Below the pieces are notes generated by a model that was given only the letters and a program-made list of their open reading frames with translations, made no database searches and was not told the DNA's origin. From Paraburkholderia saeva (GTDB taxonomy: Bacteria > Pseudomonadota > Gammaproteobacteria > Burkholderiales > Burkholderiaceae): a stretch of 64,000 nucleotides of DNA. This document shows, one piece after another, positions 1 to 8,551 of this stretch. Every line of letters starts with the position of its first letter. Positions within the stretch are counted from its first letter, which is position 1. The stretch is from assembly GCF_907164555.1 (NCBI RefSeq), contig NZ_CAJQZC010000002.1:434001-498000 (forward strand), given 5' to 3'. The position numbers and the translations under genes were made by a program.

Positions 1-46
1 ACAATCAAATTGTCTGGCTTCGCAAAAGCCAATCCAGGAGTTTCCT

Positions 47-601
47 ATGGAGCGCCACAACTGCGTTCAGGGCGACGAGACGACAACAGGTGGCTATATC
101 GTCGGTGCATCCGATATGCGGATGACAAACAAAGGGAAGCCATTCGCCCTGGAGGGCGACGAAGTCTATTGTCCGGCGTGCGAAACGATGGGACGCATCC
201 TTTGTGTCGGACCACATCGCAACAACTCGTTCCACGGCAGGAAAGATGCCCTCGAAGGCGATCTCTGCATATGCAAGTGTGACCCGAAGCCGCAACTGAT
301 TGCTTCCATGACGAATGTGAAGCACCGTTTCACTCATGAGGAACTCGTTGCCCTAGGCTACGCAAAGTCTCCCGTGGAGACCGGATTTACCGGTGAAGTG
401 GGACTGTTCGACGAGCAGGTACAGCTCTCGCGGCCAATCCATGGCCGCGACCTGGCCGGTTTGCCCTTCCTTGTTCAAACCACGGATGGCCGACGTTTCG
501 CCGGACAACTGGATTCGAACGGTCAGTTGCCGCGTATCGCAACCGAAGGGCCAGGAATGTACGAGATTTTCTGGGGTGACGAAGCCCTCGCGAGGGTTTG
601 A
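47..601 (+). CDS. PAAR-domain T6SS spike/adaptor protein with C-terminal extension
   Basis: 184 aa. The N-terminal ~95 residues look like a Burkholderia PAAR protein: a GDxTTxGG opening, a 'ALEGDEVYCPAC' stretch, a second 'ALEGD' and a closing 'CICKC', consistent with a metal-binding tip cone. PAAR proteins cap the VgrG spike of type VI secretion systems and carry effectors. Residues ~115–180 ('DEQVQL', 'TTDGRRFAG', 'DSNGQLPRIAT') resemble the transthyretin-like extension found on many PAAR adaptors. AGGAG at 36–40 is 6 nt before the ATG. The next gene starts 2 nt after the stop, so the two are translationally linked. The rest of the T6SS island must lie outside the window. The PAAR call is firm; the extension call is by resemblance. 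Confidence 0.82.
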   Translation: MERHNCVQGDETTTGGYIVGASDMRMTNKGKPFALEGDEVYCPACETMGRILCVGPHRNNSFHGRKDALEGDLCICKCDPKPQLIASMTNVKHRFTHEELVALGYAKSPVETGFTGEVGLFDEQVQLSRPIHGRDLAGLPFLVQTTDGRRFAGQLDSNGQLPRIATEGPGMYEIFWGDEALARV

Positions 602-603
602 AC

Positions 604-1239
604 ATGCCGCAGCATGTGCCCGCTGCCGGCCGCCACACGGTCAGGACCAACTCGACACCTGGCTCCGTTCTCAGCCTGCAAGTACAACCTGTTATGTTTC
701 AGCAACTATGGGACAACTACGCAACAGGAAATCCCTATGACGATCCGACAGGTACTTATTCGAACCAGTGTGCAATTCGAATGAGCGTCACACTGCACCG
801 CGCCGGAATTGACATGAAGTCCTTTTCGTCGAAAGTGGTAAAGCCGGCTGCAGGAAAAACAGGCATCGGACGGATTGTCCTCAACGGCAAACCCACGGCA
901 ACCCGCGCCGACGAACTGGCTCAGTGGCTCAGTCTCAAACCTTTTGCCGGCCTGCCTGCCAGGCCCGAAAACATCAGCGGCGCAGACTGGCAGCGGTTAG
1001 TCGCAAGGCGCACCGGCATCGTATTTTTTGGCGGCTACTGGCGCCGCGACGGTGAATCGGAAGAGTCAGCATCAGGTGGCCACATCGATCTCTGGAATGG
1101 CAGCAGACTGACGAACAACGGCTTTTTCGGGACCATCGAGACATTCATGCGATTCAGTCTGAATATCCAGAACCCATGGATACCGATGTACTCGGATCTT
1201 CGAAACTCGAAGGTCATTCTTTTCTTCGAGATCAAATGA
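604..1239 (+). CDS. tae4: Type VI amidase effector, Tae4 family (peptidoglycan amidase)
   Basis: 211 aa from ATG 604. The Shine-Dalgarno GAGGG at 592–596 lies inside the PAAR gene. A TTG at 598 is open but too close to it, and ATG 694 would begin at the conserved 'FQQLWDNY'. Tae4 enzymes are NlpC/P60-like cysteine amidases that cut peptidoglycan peptides in the periplasm of rival cells. The family signature is clear: 'LWDNY' then 'NQCAIRMS', with the predicted catalytic Cys at residue 56, and 'SGGHIDLWNG', with the predicted catalytic His at residue 160. There is no signal peptide, as expected for a T6SS-delivered protein. Its stop overlaps the next start by 4 bp (ATGA), giving PAAR–effector–membrane protein in one transcript. 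Confidence 0.87.
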   Translation: MPQHVPAAGRHTVRTNSTPGSVLSLQVQPVMFQQLWDNYATGNPYDDPTGTYSNQCAIRMSVTLHRAGIDMKSFSSKVVKPAAGKTGIGRIVLNGKPTATRADELAQWLSLKPFAGLPARPENISGADWQRLVARRTGIVFFGGYWRRDGESEESASGGHIDLWNGSRLTNNGFFGTIETFMRFSLNIQNPWIPMYSDLRNSKVILFFEIK

Positions 1240-1556
1240 TGCGTCGCATCGTGGTGCTGGTTGCGGGCGGCATGACAGGCGCGCTGATCGGGTGCCTGTT
1301 CGACCTTATACCGGTTGCAATCGAGAAATCGACCGGTGTCTATCTATGCAGGGAATCCTGTCCGCCGTGGTTCAGGCTAGGGTCACTCGGTGTCTATCTG
1401 GTTGTGCCCATTGTCTGGGCCGGCCTTCTTGCATTTGCCACCGGGGAATCTGCAGCTCGACGAGTGCCCGCAGTGATGGCTTTCGCTATCGCCTCCAGCG
1501 CACTAATGCTGGCAATCACGTGGTTTGCCTACGCGCATCAGGCGCAACTCATATAG
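1236..1556 (+). CDS. Small three-helix membrane protein, candidate immunity protein for Tae4
   Basis: 106 aa from ATG 1236, in an ATGA overlap with the tae4 stop. The open frame extends upstream to 1176, but that part lies inside tae4. Three hydrophobic helices are visible, at about residues 4–26, 45–68 and 77–101. The loop between the first two contains two cysteines ('LCRESC') and would probably face the periplasm, where Tae4 would act. Known Tae4 immunity proteins (Tai4) are small soluble periplasmic proteins, so this is not a recognisable Tai4. Position and coupling suggest immunity or effector handling, but no family is recognised. It converges on the next gene with a 27-bp gap. Confidence 0.6.
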   Translation: MMRRIVVLVAGGMTGALIGCLFDLIPVAIEKSTGVYLCRESCPPWFRLGSLGVYLVVPIVWAGLLAFATGESAARRVPAVMAFAIASSALMLAITWFAYAHQAQLI

Positions 1557-1583
1557 GAGCGGCGAAGATTCTGGCGGGAATAT

Positions 1584-4500
1584 CTATATGTCTACCACCT
1601 CCTGCGCCACCCCCTGCCGCAACATCGCCGGAATCGCCTCGCACGGCATCGGCTTTGCAAAGTAAAAGCCCTGCATCTCATCACACGCACGTTCGCGCAG
1701 GAATTCGAGCTGCGCCGACGTCTCCACACCCTCCGCGATCACCTGCAATTCCAGCGAGTGCGCGAGCGCGATGATCGCTGACGTGATCGTTTCGTCGTCG
1801 CTCGACGCGCCGATATCCGACACGAACGAGCGGTCGATCTTCAGGCGATCCACCGGAAAGCGCTTCAGATAGCTCAGGCTCGAATAGCCGGTACCGAAAT
1901 CGTCGATGGCGAGACCGATGCCGAGCGCGGAAAGCTCGGTGAGCATCGCCACGGCGTCTTCCGCGTTGCGCATGATCGTGCTCTCGGTCAGTTCGAGTTC
2001 GAGATATCTCGGCTCGAGCCCCGTCTGCGCGAGCACCTGCTTGACGAGCACCGCGACGTCGCGCTGCTGGAACTGCCGCGCCGACAGGTTCACCGACACG
2101 CGCGCCGGCGGCAAACCTTCGTCCTGCCACGCCTTGTTCTGACGGCAAGCCTCAAAGAGCACCCATTCCGACAGCGGTCCGATCAGCCCACTTTCTTCGG
2201 CCACCGGAATGAACGATGCCGGCGACACCAGCCCGACTTCCGGATCGAGCCAGCGCACGAGCGCTTCCATCCCGACAATCCGACCGCTGACGATATCCAC
2301 CTGCGGCTGGTAGTGCAGCAGGAATTCGCTGTCGCGCAGCGCGCGCCGCAGACGCCTCTCCAGATTCATCCGCGCGCTCGCGCTGGCATTCATCTCCGGC
2401 TCGAAGAACTGGAACGTGTTGCGGCCCATGTCCTTCGCGCGATACATCGCGAGGTCGGCCTTCTTCATCAGCGTTTCGGCGTCGTGCCCGTCCTGCGGGA
2501 AGAGGCTCGCGCCCATGCTGCAGCCAACATACAGCTCGGTGCCGTCGAGCCAGACCGGCTCCGAAATCGATGCGCGCACCCGCTCCATCCACGCAACCAG
2601 AAACTGTTCGTCGATGGTATCGGCCAGCACGATCACGAACTCGTCGCCGCCGTGACGCGCGACCGTGTCGCTCGCTCGCGCGCATCGTCCGAGCCGCTCC
2701 GCTACGACACCCAGCAGCCGGTCGCCGACGCTGTGTCCAAGGCTGTCGTTCACGTTCTTGAAGCCGTCGAGATCGATGAACACCACGGCCACGCCCCGCT
2801 CGCGACGCTGCGCCGAAATCAGCGCGTGCTGCAGCCGGTCGCGCAGCAGGTTGCGGTTCGGCAGACGCGTGAGGCTGTCGTAGTTCGCCTGGTATTCGAG
2901 CTGCTCCTGATAGCGGATCAGTTCGGTTACATCGTTGATGATGCCGATGTGATGCGTCGTCAGGCCGTCGGCGCCGGGCACCGGCGCGACGAAGAGCTGG
3001 TTCCAGAACAGCGCGCCGTCCTTGCGGTAATTGCGCAGCACGGCGCTCACTTCGCGATTGGCGGCGAGCCCCTGACGGATCGCCGCAAGCCCTTCCTGGT
3101 CGCGATCGTCGCGCTGTAGCAGGCGACAGTCCTGCCCCAGCACTTCGACCGGATCGTAGCCCGTGATGCGCTTGAACGCGGGGTTCACGTATTCGATCAG
3201 GTTGCCGGTTTCCGCCGGGCCTGTAATCAGGATCGCGTTGACGCTCGCGTCGAGCGCGCGGCTTTGCAGACGTAGCGCGAGTTCCGAACGCCTGCGTTCG
3301 GTGATGTCCGTGTACGAGCCGAGCACGCCGATCACGCTGCCGTCGCTGTCGGTGAACGGCAGCTTGCTCGTGACGGTCGTGCGGTGCACGCCATCGATCA
3401 CGAGATCGAACTCGAAATTCATCTTCGGCACGCTCGATACCATCACTTCCTCGTCGTGCGTGCGCATGTGTGCGGCGAATTCGCGCCACGGCATGTCGAA
3501 ATCCGTCTTGCCGATCACCTGCTCCGGATACGCGAGCCCGGCGTCCCGCGCGAACGCCATATTGCAGCCGAGATAGCGCGATTCGCGATCTTTCCAGAAG
3601 ATGCGCTGCGGAATGTTATCGATGACCGTTTCCAGCATCTGGTTCGACCGCTGCGCCTCGGCTTCGGCGTTGATCTGTTCGGTGACATCGTCGGCGAGCA
3701 CGAAAAACGCCGGACGGCCGGCGAAACTCAGCGCGTGATACGAAATGTCCGCGCTGATGTGCGAGCCATCCTTGCGTCGGTGATGCCACACGCCGGCCAT
3801 CGTCCGTCCGTTGGCGGGCACGACGTCGCTGCGTTGCAGATGCGACTCCAGTCGCGAGATTTCCGAAACCGGCCGGATCACGCGGATCGTCATGGCAAGG
3901 AATTCTGCTTCGGAATAGCCGTACTGCTGCACGGCCGCGCCGTTCACCGCGAGAAAGCGCAGCGTCTCGCGATCGAAGATGTACATCGGCACGGGATGCG
4001 CGTCGAACAGGCCGCGAAAGCGTTCGTCGTTGCCGCGCAACGCCCGCACGATGCGAATCTTTTCGCGCGCGGCCGTCTCACGCACGCCGAACGTGTAGAT
4101 CAGCAGGCCGCCACCGGCGAGTGTCGTGACGAGCAGGAACAGCATCGCGACCTCGGTTGCTTTCGCCGATTCGCTGAGCGCGGCTTCGAGCGCGCGGTCC
4201 TCGTCCTGACGCATTGCCGTCAGGCTCGAATCGAACGCGTCGAGCTGCGTGTCAAGGCGCGTGTACTCGATCGCGGCCCACGCCCGCGAAGCATCGAGCC
4301 CTGGTTGCGCCGCGCGCGCAAGCGCCGTGTCGACGCCGCGCTGCAACACCCGCGAAGCCGGCACGAGCCGGTCGAGGCCTTCGATCAGACGCGGCTCGGC
4401 GCTGAACCGGGCACGCAGCGACGTCTCCAGCCTGCTGAGTTCGACGGCCCGCCGCGTGGCGGCATCGGACGGCTCGACGGCGCCCGACGTCTCGAAACGG

Positions 4501-4697
4501 CCGAGCGCGGCCAGTCCGCCTTCGAGCGTCTCGCGCCAGGCATCCAGATCCTGCTTGACGCCCATCGAGCGCAAGGTGCGCGCGTCCGCGGCCCGCTGGC
4601 CGCAGATCTGCGTGTAGGCAACAAAAGCGTTCGCGCCGACGGCCGCGGCGACGACTGCCAGATTAATCAGCAGACGCTTCGAAAAAAGAGAAGTCAT
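1584..4697 (-). CDS. Membrane PAS–PAS–LOV-like PAS–GGDEF–EAL c-di-GMP protein
   Basis: 1037 aa from ATG 4697, the Met just before the first hydrophobic helix; an upstream open stretch to 4886 is not protein-like. Order: TM1 8–28, periplasmic helical sensor ~30–183, TM2 184–204, PAS ~225–340, PAS ~355–467, LOV-like PAS ~482–592, GGDEF ~600–765, EAL ~780–1030. GGDEF is intact (683–687) with an inhibitory RxxD site (674–677). EAL is intact at 811–813, with DDFGTGYSS from 932. Both cyclase and phosphodiesterase activities are possible. The third PAS has the LOV-type cysteine (Cys524 in 'GQDCRLLQ') and 'NYRKDG..FWN', but Ile587 sits where LOV domains have Gln. The gene stands alone and converges on the T6SS cassette. 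Confidence 0.93.
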   Translation of the reverse strand: MTSLFSKRLLINLAVVAAAVGANAFVAYTQICGQRAADARTLRSMGVKQDLDAWRETLEGGLAALGRFETSGAVEPSDAATRRAVELSRLETSLRARFSAEPRLIEGLDRLVPASRVLQRGVDTALARAAQPGLDASRAWAAIEYTRLDTQLDAFDSSLTAMRQDEDRALEAALSESAKATEVAMLFLLVTTLAGGGLLIYTFGVRETAAREKIRIVRALRGNDERFRGLFDAHPVPMYIFDRETLRFLAVNGAAVQQYGYSEAEFLAMTIRVIRPVSEISRLESHLQRSDVVPANGRTMAGVWHHRRKDGSHISADISYHALSFAGRPAFFVLADDVTEQINAEAEAQRSNQMLETVIDNIPQRIFWKDRESRYLGCNMAFARDAGLAYPEQVIGKTDFDMPWREFAAHMRTHDEEVMVSSVPKMNFEFDLVIDGVHRTTVTSKLPFTDSDGSVIGVLGSYTDITERRRSELALRLQSRALDASVNAILITGPAETGNLIEYVNPAFKRITGYDPVEVLGQDCRLLQRDDRDQEGLAAIRQGLAANREVSAVLRNYRKDGALFWNQLFVAPVPGADGLTTHHIGIINDVTELIRYQEQLEYQANYDSLTRLPNRNLLRDRLQHALISAQRRERGVAVVFIDLDGFKNVNDSLGHSVGDRLLGVVAERLGRCARASDTVARHGGDEFVIVLADTIDEQFLVAWMERVRASISEPVWLDGTELYVGCSMGASLFPQDGHDAETLMKKADLAMYRAKDMGRNTFQFFEPEMNASASARMNLERRLRRALRDSEFLLHYQPQVDIVSGRIVGMEALVRWLDPEVGLVSPASFIPVAEESGLIGPLSEWVLFEACRQNKAWQDEGLPPARVSVNLSARQFQQRDVAVLVKQVLAQTGLEPRYLELELTESTIMRNAEDAVAMLTELSALGIGLAIDDFGTGYSSLSYLKRFPVDRLKIDRSFVSDIGASSDDETITSAIIALAHSLELQVIAEGVETSAQLEFLRERACDEMQGFYFAKPMPCEAIPAMLRQGVAQEVVDI

Positions 4698-4852
4698 GGG
4701 TTCCGAACGTCGGGTCGTTCTGCGGGCGGGAAGCCCGGGCCAGCCTGCTTTTCGTGGCCGATACGGCAGCACGAACGCGGGTCTTTTGCGCGCTAACCTC
4801 TGGTTAACGACCGCTTTCGGAGGAGATTGAGGGTGGGGCCGGAAATAAACCG

Positions 4853-4886
4853 GTGCGCGGCGGCAGCGAACGGCCGCGCCGCGCAC
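4853..4886 (-). terminator. Hairpin after the nitrate-reductase-associated gene
   Basis: A perfect 10-bp stem (4853–4862 with 4877–4886) and 14-nt loop begin exactly at the stop of the leftward gene. Read leftward, a short T-rich stretch follows. This is likely a transcription terminator, though the T tract is weak. Confidence 0.5.
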
Positions 4887-5381
4887 TTAGCGCAGGTCGT
4901 GCCCCGAAGCCGCGATGCCGAATTCGGTCATCGCCGGGACGAAATCGTGGTTGCCTTCGGGCTTGCGCGACAGCTTGGCGAGCACGTAGCGCTGGAACGG
5001 ATCGAGCCGTGCCCACTGCTCGCGCGTCGGCGCCCGCAGCCGCGCGACGAGCGACTGATGCACGACGCCATCCGGCACCGCTTCCGTGTCGCGCCACGCG
5101 GGCGTTTCTTCGGGGGTGAACCACTCCGGCTCGACGTTCGCGTGCGTGCGCAGCATCTCGAAGAGCGCGTGATCGAAATTCGGCTCGATAGTCGCGTCGT
5201 CCTCGACGGGAAAACGCGCCAGCAATGCGCGGTCCTCGTGCGGCAGCATTTGCCACTGCGCAAGCGAGATGCGCAGGCCGAACCGGTCCAGATTGAAGCG
5301 CACGGACATCGGAATGAAGGTGAGATTCTCCGATGAAGCGACTTCGAAGTTGAAGAGGAGCGGCGCCTCGTTGAGTCCCAT
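4887..5381 (-). CDS. Nitrate-reductase-associated protein family
   Basis: 164 aa from ATG 5381, which has GAGGA 7 nt upstream; an open extension to 5408 lacks such a site. The sequence ('FNFEVASSENLTFIPMSVRFNLDRFG…' cut here, then 'LDPFQRYVLAKLSR') matches my memory of the conserved small family named for its linkage to nitrate reductase genes (Nitr_red_assoc). Its biochemical role is not established to my knowledge. It is soluble and has no cysteine cluster. It diverges from fdhD across 122 bp, which fits a shared theme of molybdenum enzymes, but no nitrate reductase or formate dehydrogenase genes are in the window. Confidence 0.75.
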   Translation of the reverse strand: MGLNEAPLLFNFEVASSENLTFIPMSVRFNLDRFGLRISLAQWQMLPHEDRALLARFPVEDDATIEPNFDHALFEMLRTHANVEPEWFTPEETPAWRDTEAVPDGVVHQSLVARLRAPTREQWARLDPFQRYVLAKLSRKPEGNHDFVPAMTEFGIAASGHDLR

Positions 5382-5503
5382 GTCAGTGTCCTCGTTGGTA
5401 GCGGGCAACGCGTGATGCCAGCTTGAGGTATTTTAGAACCTTATTCGCGGGCTGGAGGCTGCATTGACGGCACCCCGCACGCGGCAATCGAAGGAGTGAA
5501 CGC

Positions 5504-6325
5504 TTGAACGAACTGGAAACCACCGGCCAGCCGGGCGCCGTCGAGCAGATTGTGCACCGGCATCGCGGAGACTCGGTCGAAACGGTCACCGACCACGTCG
5601 GTCAGGAATGGCCGGTCGCGCTCGTTTTCAACGGCATTTCGCATGCCGTGATGATGTGCACGCCGCGTGATCTGGAGGCGTTTGCCGTCGGCTTCGCGAT
5701 TTCGGAGGGCATCGTCGGGCGCAGCAGCGACATTCAGGACATCGAGGTGGCGTGCTTCGAAGGCGAAATGCCGTACGCCGAAGTACAGCTGACGGTCGTG
5801 CAGCAGGCGTTCGTCGCGCTGAAGGAGAAACGTCGCGCGCTGGCGGGACGCACGGGCTGCGGCGTCTGCGGGATCGAAAGTATCGATCTGCTCGACCTGC
5901 AGCCGGAAGTGGTGCCGGATACCGGCTTTCTGACACGCCTCGCGCCCGATGCAATTGCACGCGCCGCACGTGCATTGCCGGCGCATCAGTCGCTGACGAA
6001 ACTCACGGGCGGGCTGCACGCCGCCGCATGGTGCGATGCAAAAGGCGCAATCCGCTATGCGTTCGAAGACGTCGGCCGCCACAATGCGCTCGACAAGCTG
6101 ATCGGCCAGCTTGTGCTCGATCGAGCGGATGCAAAGGATGGCTTTGTGTTCCTGTCAAGCCGCGCGAGTTACGAACTGGTGCGCAAGGCCGCGCGCGTCG
6201 GCATTCCGATGCTCGCAACGATTTCGGCGCCATCGTCGCTTGCGATCGCGATTGCGAAGAAAGCACAGCTCAGGCTGGTGAGCTTCTGTCGTGAATCGGG
6301 TTACGTCGAATACGGTACGCGGTGA
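5504..6325 (+). CDS. fdhD: Formate dehydrogenase accessory sulfurtransferase FdhD
   Basis: 273 aa. FdhD passes sulfur from IscS to the molybdenum cofactor of formate dehydrogenase, which the enzyme needs for activity. The diagnostic cysteine pair is present ('TGCGVCGIES', mid-protein), as are the family segments 'DLEAFAVGFAISEGI', 'FEDVGRHNALDKLIG' and 'SSRASYELVRKAA'. The start is a TTG codon: AAGGAG at 5491–5496 sits 7 nt before TTG 5504, and no ATG is suitably placed. The gene diverges from the nitrate-reductase-associated gene and converges on the enoyl-CoA hydratase gene. Confidence 0.95.
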   Translation: MNELETTGQPGAVEQIVHRHRGDSVETVTDHVGQEWPVALVFNGISHAVMMCTPRDLEAFAVGFAISEGIVGRSSDIQDIEVACFEGEMPYAEVQLTVVQQAFVALKEKRRALAGRTGCGVCGIESIDLLDLQPEVVPDTGFLTRLAPDAIARAARALPAHQSLTKLTGGLHAAAWCDAKGAIRYAFEDVGRHNALDKLIGQLVLDRADAKDGFVFLSSRASYELVRKAARVGIPMLATISAPSSLAIAIAKKAQLRLVSFCRESGYVEYGTR

Positions 6326-6344
6326 TCTTCCTGTGTCATATGCC

Positions 6345-6396
6345 GGGCGCTGGCGAAATGGAATCGCAGCGCCCGTCATGAACACCAGCCGGTGTT
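6345..6396. terminator. Two hairpins between convergent genes
   Basis: Stem 6345–6352/6367–6374 (8 bp) is followed by stem 6381–6386/6391–6396 (6 bp, 4-nt loop), between the fdhD and enoyl-CoA hydratase stops. Neither has a good T tract. The placement suggests a shared end-of-transcription signal. Confidence 0.35.
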
Positions 6397-6398
6397 GG

Positions 6399-7163
6399 CT
6401 AGTCGAACTGCCGGAAGTCCGGCTTGCGCTTCTCGAAAAACGCCTTGAACGCCTCGCGCGCTTCCGGCGCAAGCAGCATCTTGCCGAAGTGCACGGCTTC
6501 CTCGCTGATCTGCGTCTGGATCTCGTGCTGCGCGGCGCGCTTCATCAGCGCTTTTGTCACGCGCAGCGAGGAAGCCGGCAGCGCCGCCAGTTTGAGCGCC
6601 TGAGCCATTGCGAACGCGTCCACTTCGGCAGCGGGCAGCAGGCGGTTCACGAAGCCCATGCGCTGCGCTTCCTTCGCGTCGAACGCTTCGCCGAGCAGCA
6701 GCTTTTCCGCCGCGCCCTGATAGCCGGCCACGCGCTGCAACAGCAACGACGAAGCCGCTTCCGGACACAGACCCAGTTGCGTGAACGGCAGCGAGAACGT
6801 CGCCGATTCCGCTGCGTAGACCAGATCGCAATGCAATAGCAGCGTCGTGCCAACGCCGACCGCCGGCCCCGCCACGGAAGCGACCAGCGGCTTTTCCGCC
6901 GAACTGATAGCGCGCAGGAACTGGAACACCGGCGCGTTCTCACCGCCGCCCGGCGACTTCATGAAGTCTTCCAGATCGTTCCCGGCGCTGAAAATGCCGA
7001 CGCTGCCGCGAATCAGGATCGCGCGCACCGAGGCGTCGCTGTGCGCTTCGACAAGCGCGTCGGCCATCGTCTGATACATCGCGGCCGTGATCGCGTTTTT
7101 TCTGTCCGGCCGGTTGAAGGCAATCGTCATTACGCCGTCGGCGCGCTCGACCAGAATATCCAT
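6399..7163 (-). CDS. Enoyl-CoA hydratase/isomerase (crotonase family)
   Basis: 254 aa from ATG 7163. AAGGAG (7170–7175) is 6 nt from this codon and directly abuts the alternative ATG 7169. Crotonase fold: 'FNRPDRKNAI' near the N-terminus, oxyanion-hole segments 'FSAGNDLEDF' and 'GPAVGVGTTLLLHCDLVYAA', then 'LGLCPEAASS', which supplies one acidic residue rather than the two of classical hydratases. That makes an isomerase or a variant hydratase possible. It is last in the fatty-acid oxidation cluster but separated from the thiolase by an intrinsic terminator, so it probably depends on readthrough or its own promoter. Confidence 0.88.
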   Translation of the reverse strand: MDILVERADGVMTIAFNRPDRKNAITAAMYQTMADALVEAHSDASVRAILIRGSVGIFSAGNDLEDFMKSPGGGENAPVFQFLRAISSAEKPLVASVAGPAVGVGTTLLLHCDLVYAAESATFSLPFTQLGLCPEAASSLLLQRVAGYQGAAEKLLLGEAFDAKEAQRMGFVNRLLPAAEVDAFAMAQALKLAALPASSLRVTKALMKRAAQHEIQTQISEEAVHFGKMLLAPEAREAFKAFFEKRKPDFRQFD

Positions 7164-7200
7164 CGCCATCTCCTTACTATCTCTTCGACTTCCCGAATGG

Positions 7201-7238
7201 AAAAAACGGTTCGCAAGCCACGAGACCTGCGAACCGTT
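7201..7238 (-). terminator. Intrinsic terminator between thiolase and enoyl-CoA hydratase genes
   Basis: Perfect 11-bp stem (7205–7215 with 7228–7238), 12-nt loop, and on the leftward strand a run of six T residues directly after the stem. This is a textbook rho-independent terminator placed inside the fatty-acid oxidation cluster. Confidence 0.85.
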
Positions 7239-7268
7239 CGTCTTGCCTGTGCGTTGTGCCGTCCGCGC

Positions 7269-8468
7269 TTACAGGCGTTCGATGATGCCCGCTGCGCCCA
7301 TCCCGGTTCCGACGCACATCGTCACCATGCCGTACTTGAAGTTACGGCGACGCAGCCCGTGGACGACCGTCGAAGCGCGGATCGCGCCCGTCGCGCCGAG
7401 CGGGTGACCGAGCGCGATCGCGCCGCCAAGCGGATTGATCTTCGACGGATCGAGGCCGAGATCCTGGATCACCGCGAGCGATTGGGCGGCGAACGCTTCG
7501 TTCAGTTCGATCCAGTCCATGTCGTCGATCTTCAGACCGGCGGCCTTCAGTGCAGCCGGAATCGCTTCCTTCGGACCGATGCCCATGATTTCCGGCGGCA
7601 CGCCGCGCACGGCGAAGCTGACGAAACGGGCGAGCGGCGTCAGGTTGAATTCCTTCAGCATCTTTTCCGACACGACGATCAGGGCACCCGCACCGTCCGA
7701 CGTCTGCGAGCTGTTGCCGGCCGTGACCGAACCCTTGTTGGCGAACACCGTGCGCAGCTTCGCGAGACCTTCCATCGACGTATCGGCACGCGGACCTTCG
7801 TCAAGCGCCACTTCGCGCGTCTTCACCTTCACTTCGCCAGTGGCGAGATCGGGGAAACGCTCGGTGATCGTGTACGCGGCGATTTCGTCGTTGAATTCGC
7901 CGGCCTGCTGCGCGGCGATCGCGCGGCGGTGCGATTCGACCGAAAACTGGTCCTGCGCTTCGCGGCTGATCTTCCAGCGCTCGGCGACCTTCTCGGCGGT
8001 CAGGCCCATGCCATAGGCGATGCCGAAGTCTTCGCTGCGATCGAAAATGTGCGGCGACATCGACGGCTTGTTGCCCATCATCGGCACCATGCTCATCGAT
8101 TCGCAGCCGCCCGCGATCATCGCATCCGATTCGCCGACGCGAATGCGGTCCGCCGCCATCGCCAGCGCCGTGAGGCCCGACGCGCAGAAGCGGTTCACCG
8201 TCACGCCGCCCACCGTATTCGGCAGACCGGCGAGCAGCGCGCCCATCCGCGCGACGTTGAGGCCCTGCTCCGCTTCCGGAATCGCGCAGCCGATGATCGC
8301 GTCTTCGATCACTTTCGTGTCGAGGCCCGGCACCTGCGCCACGGCCGAACGGATCGCGTGCACCAGCAGCTCGTCCGGGCGCGTATTTTTGAACATCCCG
8401 CGCGGGGCCTTGCCGATCGGCGTGCGGCTCGCGGCAACGATGTATGCGTCCTGCAATTGCTTTGCCAT
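7269..8468 (-). CDS. fadA: Acetyl-CoA C-acyltransferase (3-ketoacyl-CoA thiolase)
   Basis: 399 aa, a normal thiolase length. It catalyses the last beta-oxidation step, cleaving 3-ketoacyl-CoA with CoA. The nucleophilic Cys95 lies in 'VNRFCASGL'. The C-terminal active-site segments 'ALGHPLGATGAIR' (His) and 'CVGTGMGAAG' (Cys) are intact. GGGAG lies upstream of the ATG at 8468. It sits 83 bp behind the fused dehydrogenase/hydratase gene on the same strand, so the two probably form the alpha/beta pair of a beta-oxidation complex. A strong terminator follows it. Confidence 0.95.
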   Translation of the reverse strand: MAKQLQDAYIVAASRTPIGKAPRGMFKNTRPDELLVHAIRSAVAQVPGLDTKVIEDAIIGCAIPEAEQGLNVARMGALLAGLPNTVGGVTVNRFCASGLTALAMAADRIRVGESDAMIAGGCESMSMVPMMGNKPSMSPHIFDRSEDFGIAYGMGLTAEKVAERWKISREAQDQFSVESHRRAIAAQQAGEFNDEIAAYTITERFPDLATGEVKVKTREVALDEGPRADTSMEGLAKLRTVFANKGSVTAGNSSQTSDGAGALIVVSEKMLKEFNLTPLARFVSFAVRGVPPEIMGIGPKEAIPAALKAAGLKIDDMDWIELNEAFAAQSLAVIQDLGLDPSKINPLGGAIALGHPLGATGAIRASTVVHGLRRRNFKYGMVTMCVGTGMGAAGIIERL

Positions 8469-8551
8469 TTGAAACTCCCAGGTCGAACGGAGCGCGCGCC
8501 TTAACGCCTTACTCCGGTCCCATGCATTTGATTGCTGTCAGCTCGTCGCGC

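Noticed and set aside
4698..4886. N-terminal extension of the GGDEF–EAL protein to 4886
   Set aside because: It is Arg/Pro-rich, precedes the first membrane helix and overlaps the hairpin terminator of the upstream gene. The Met at 4697 gives the expected N-terminus.
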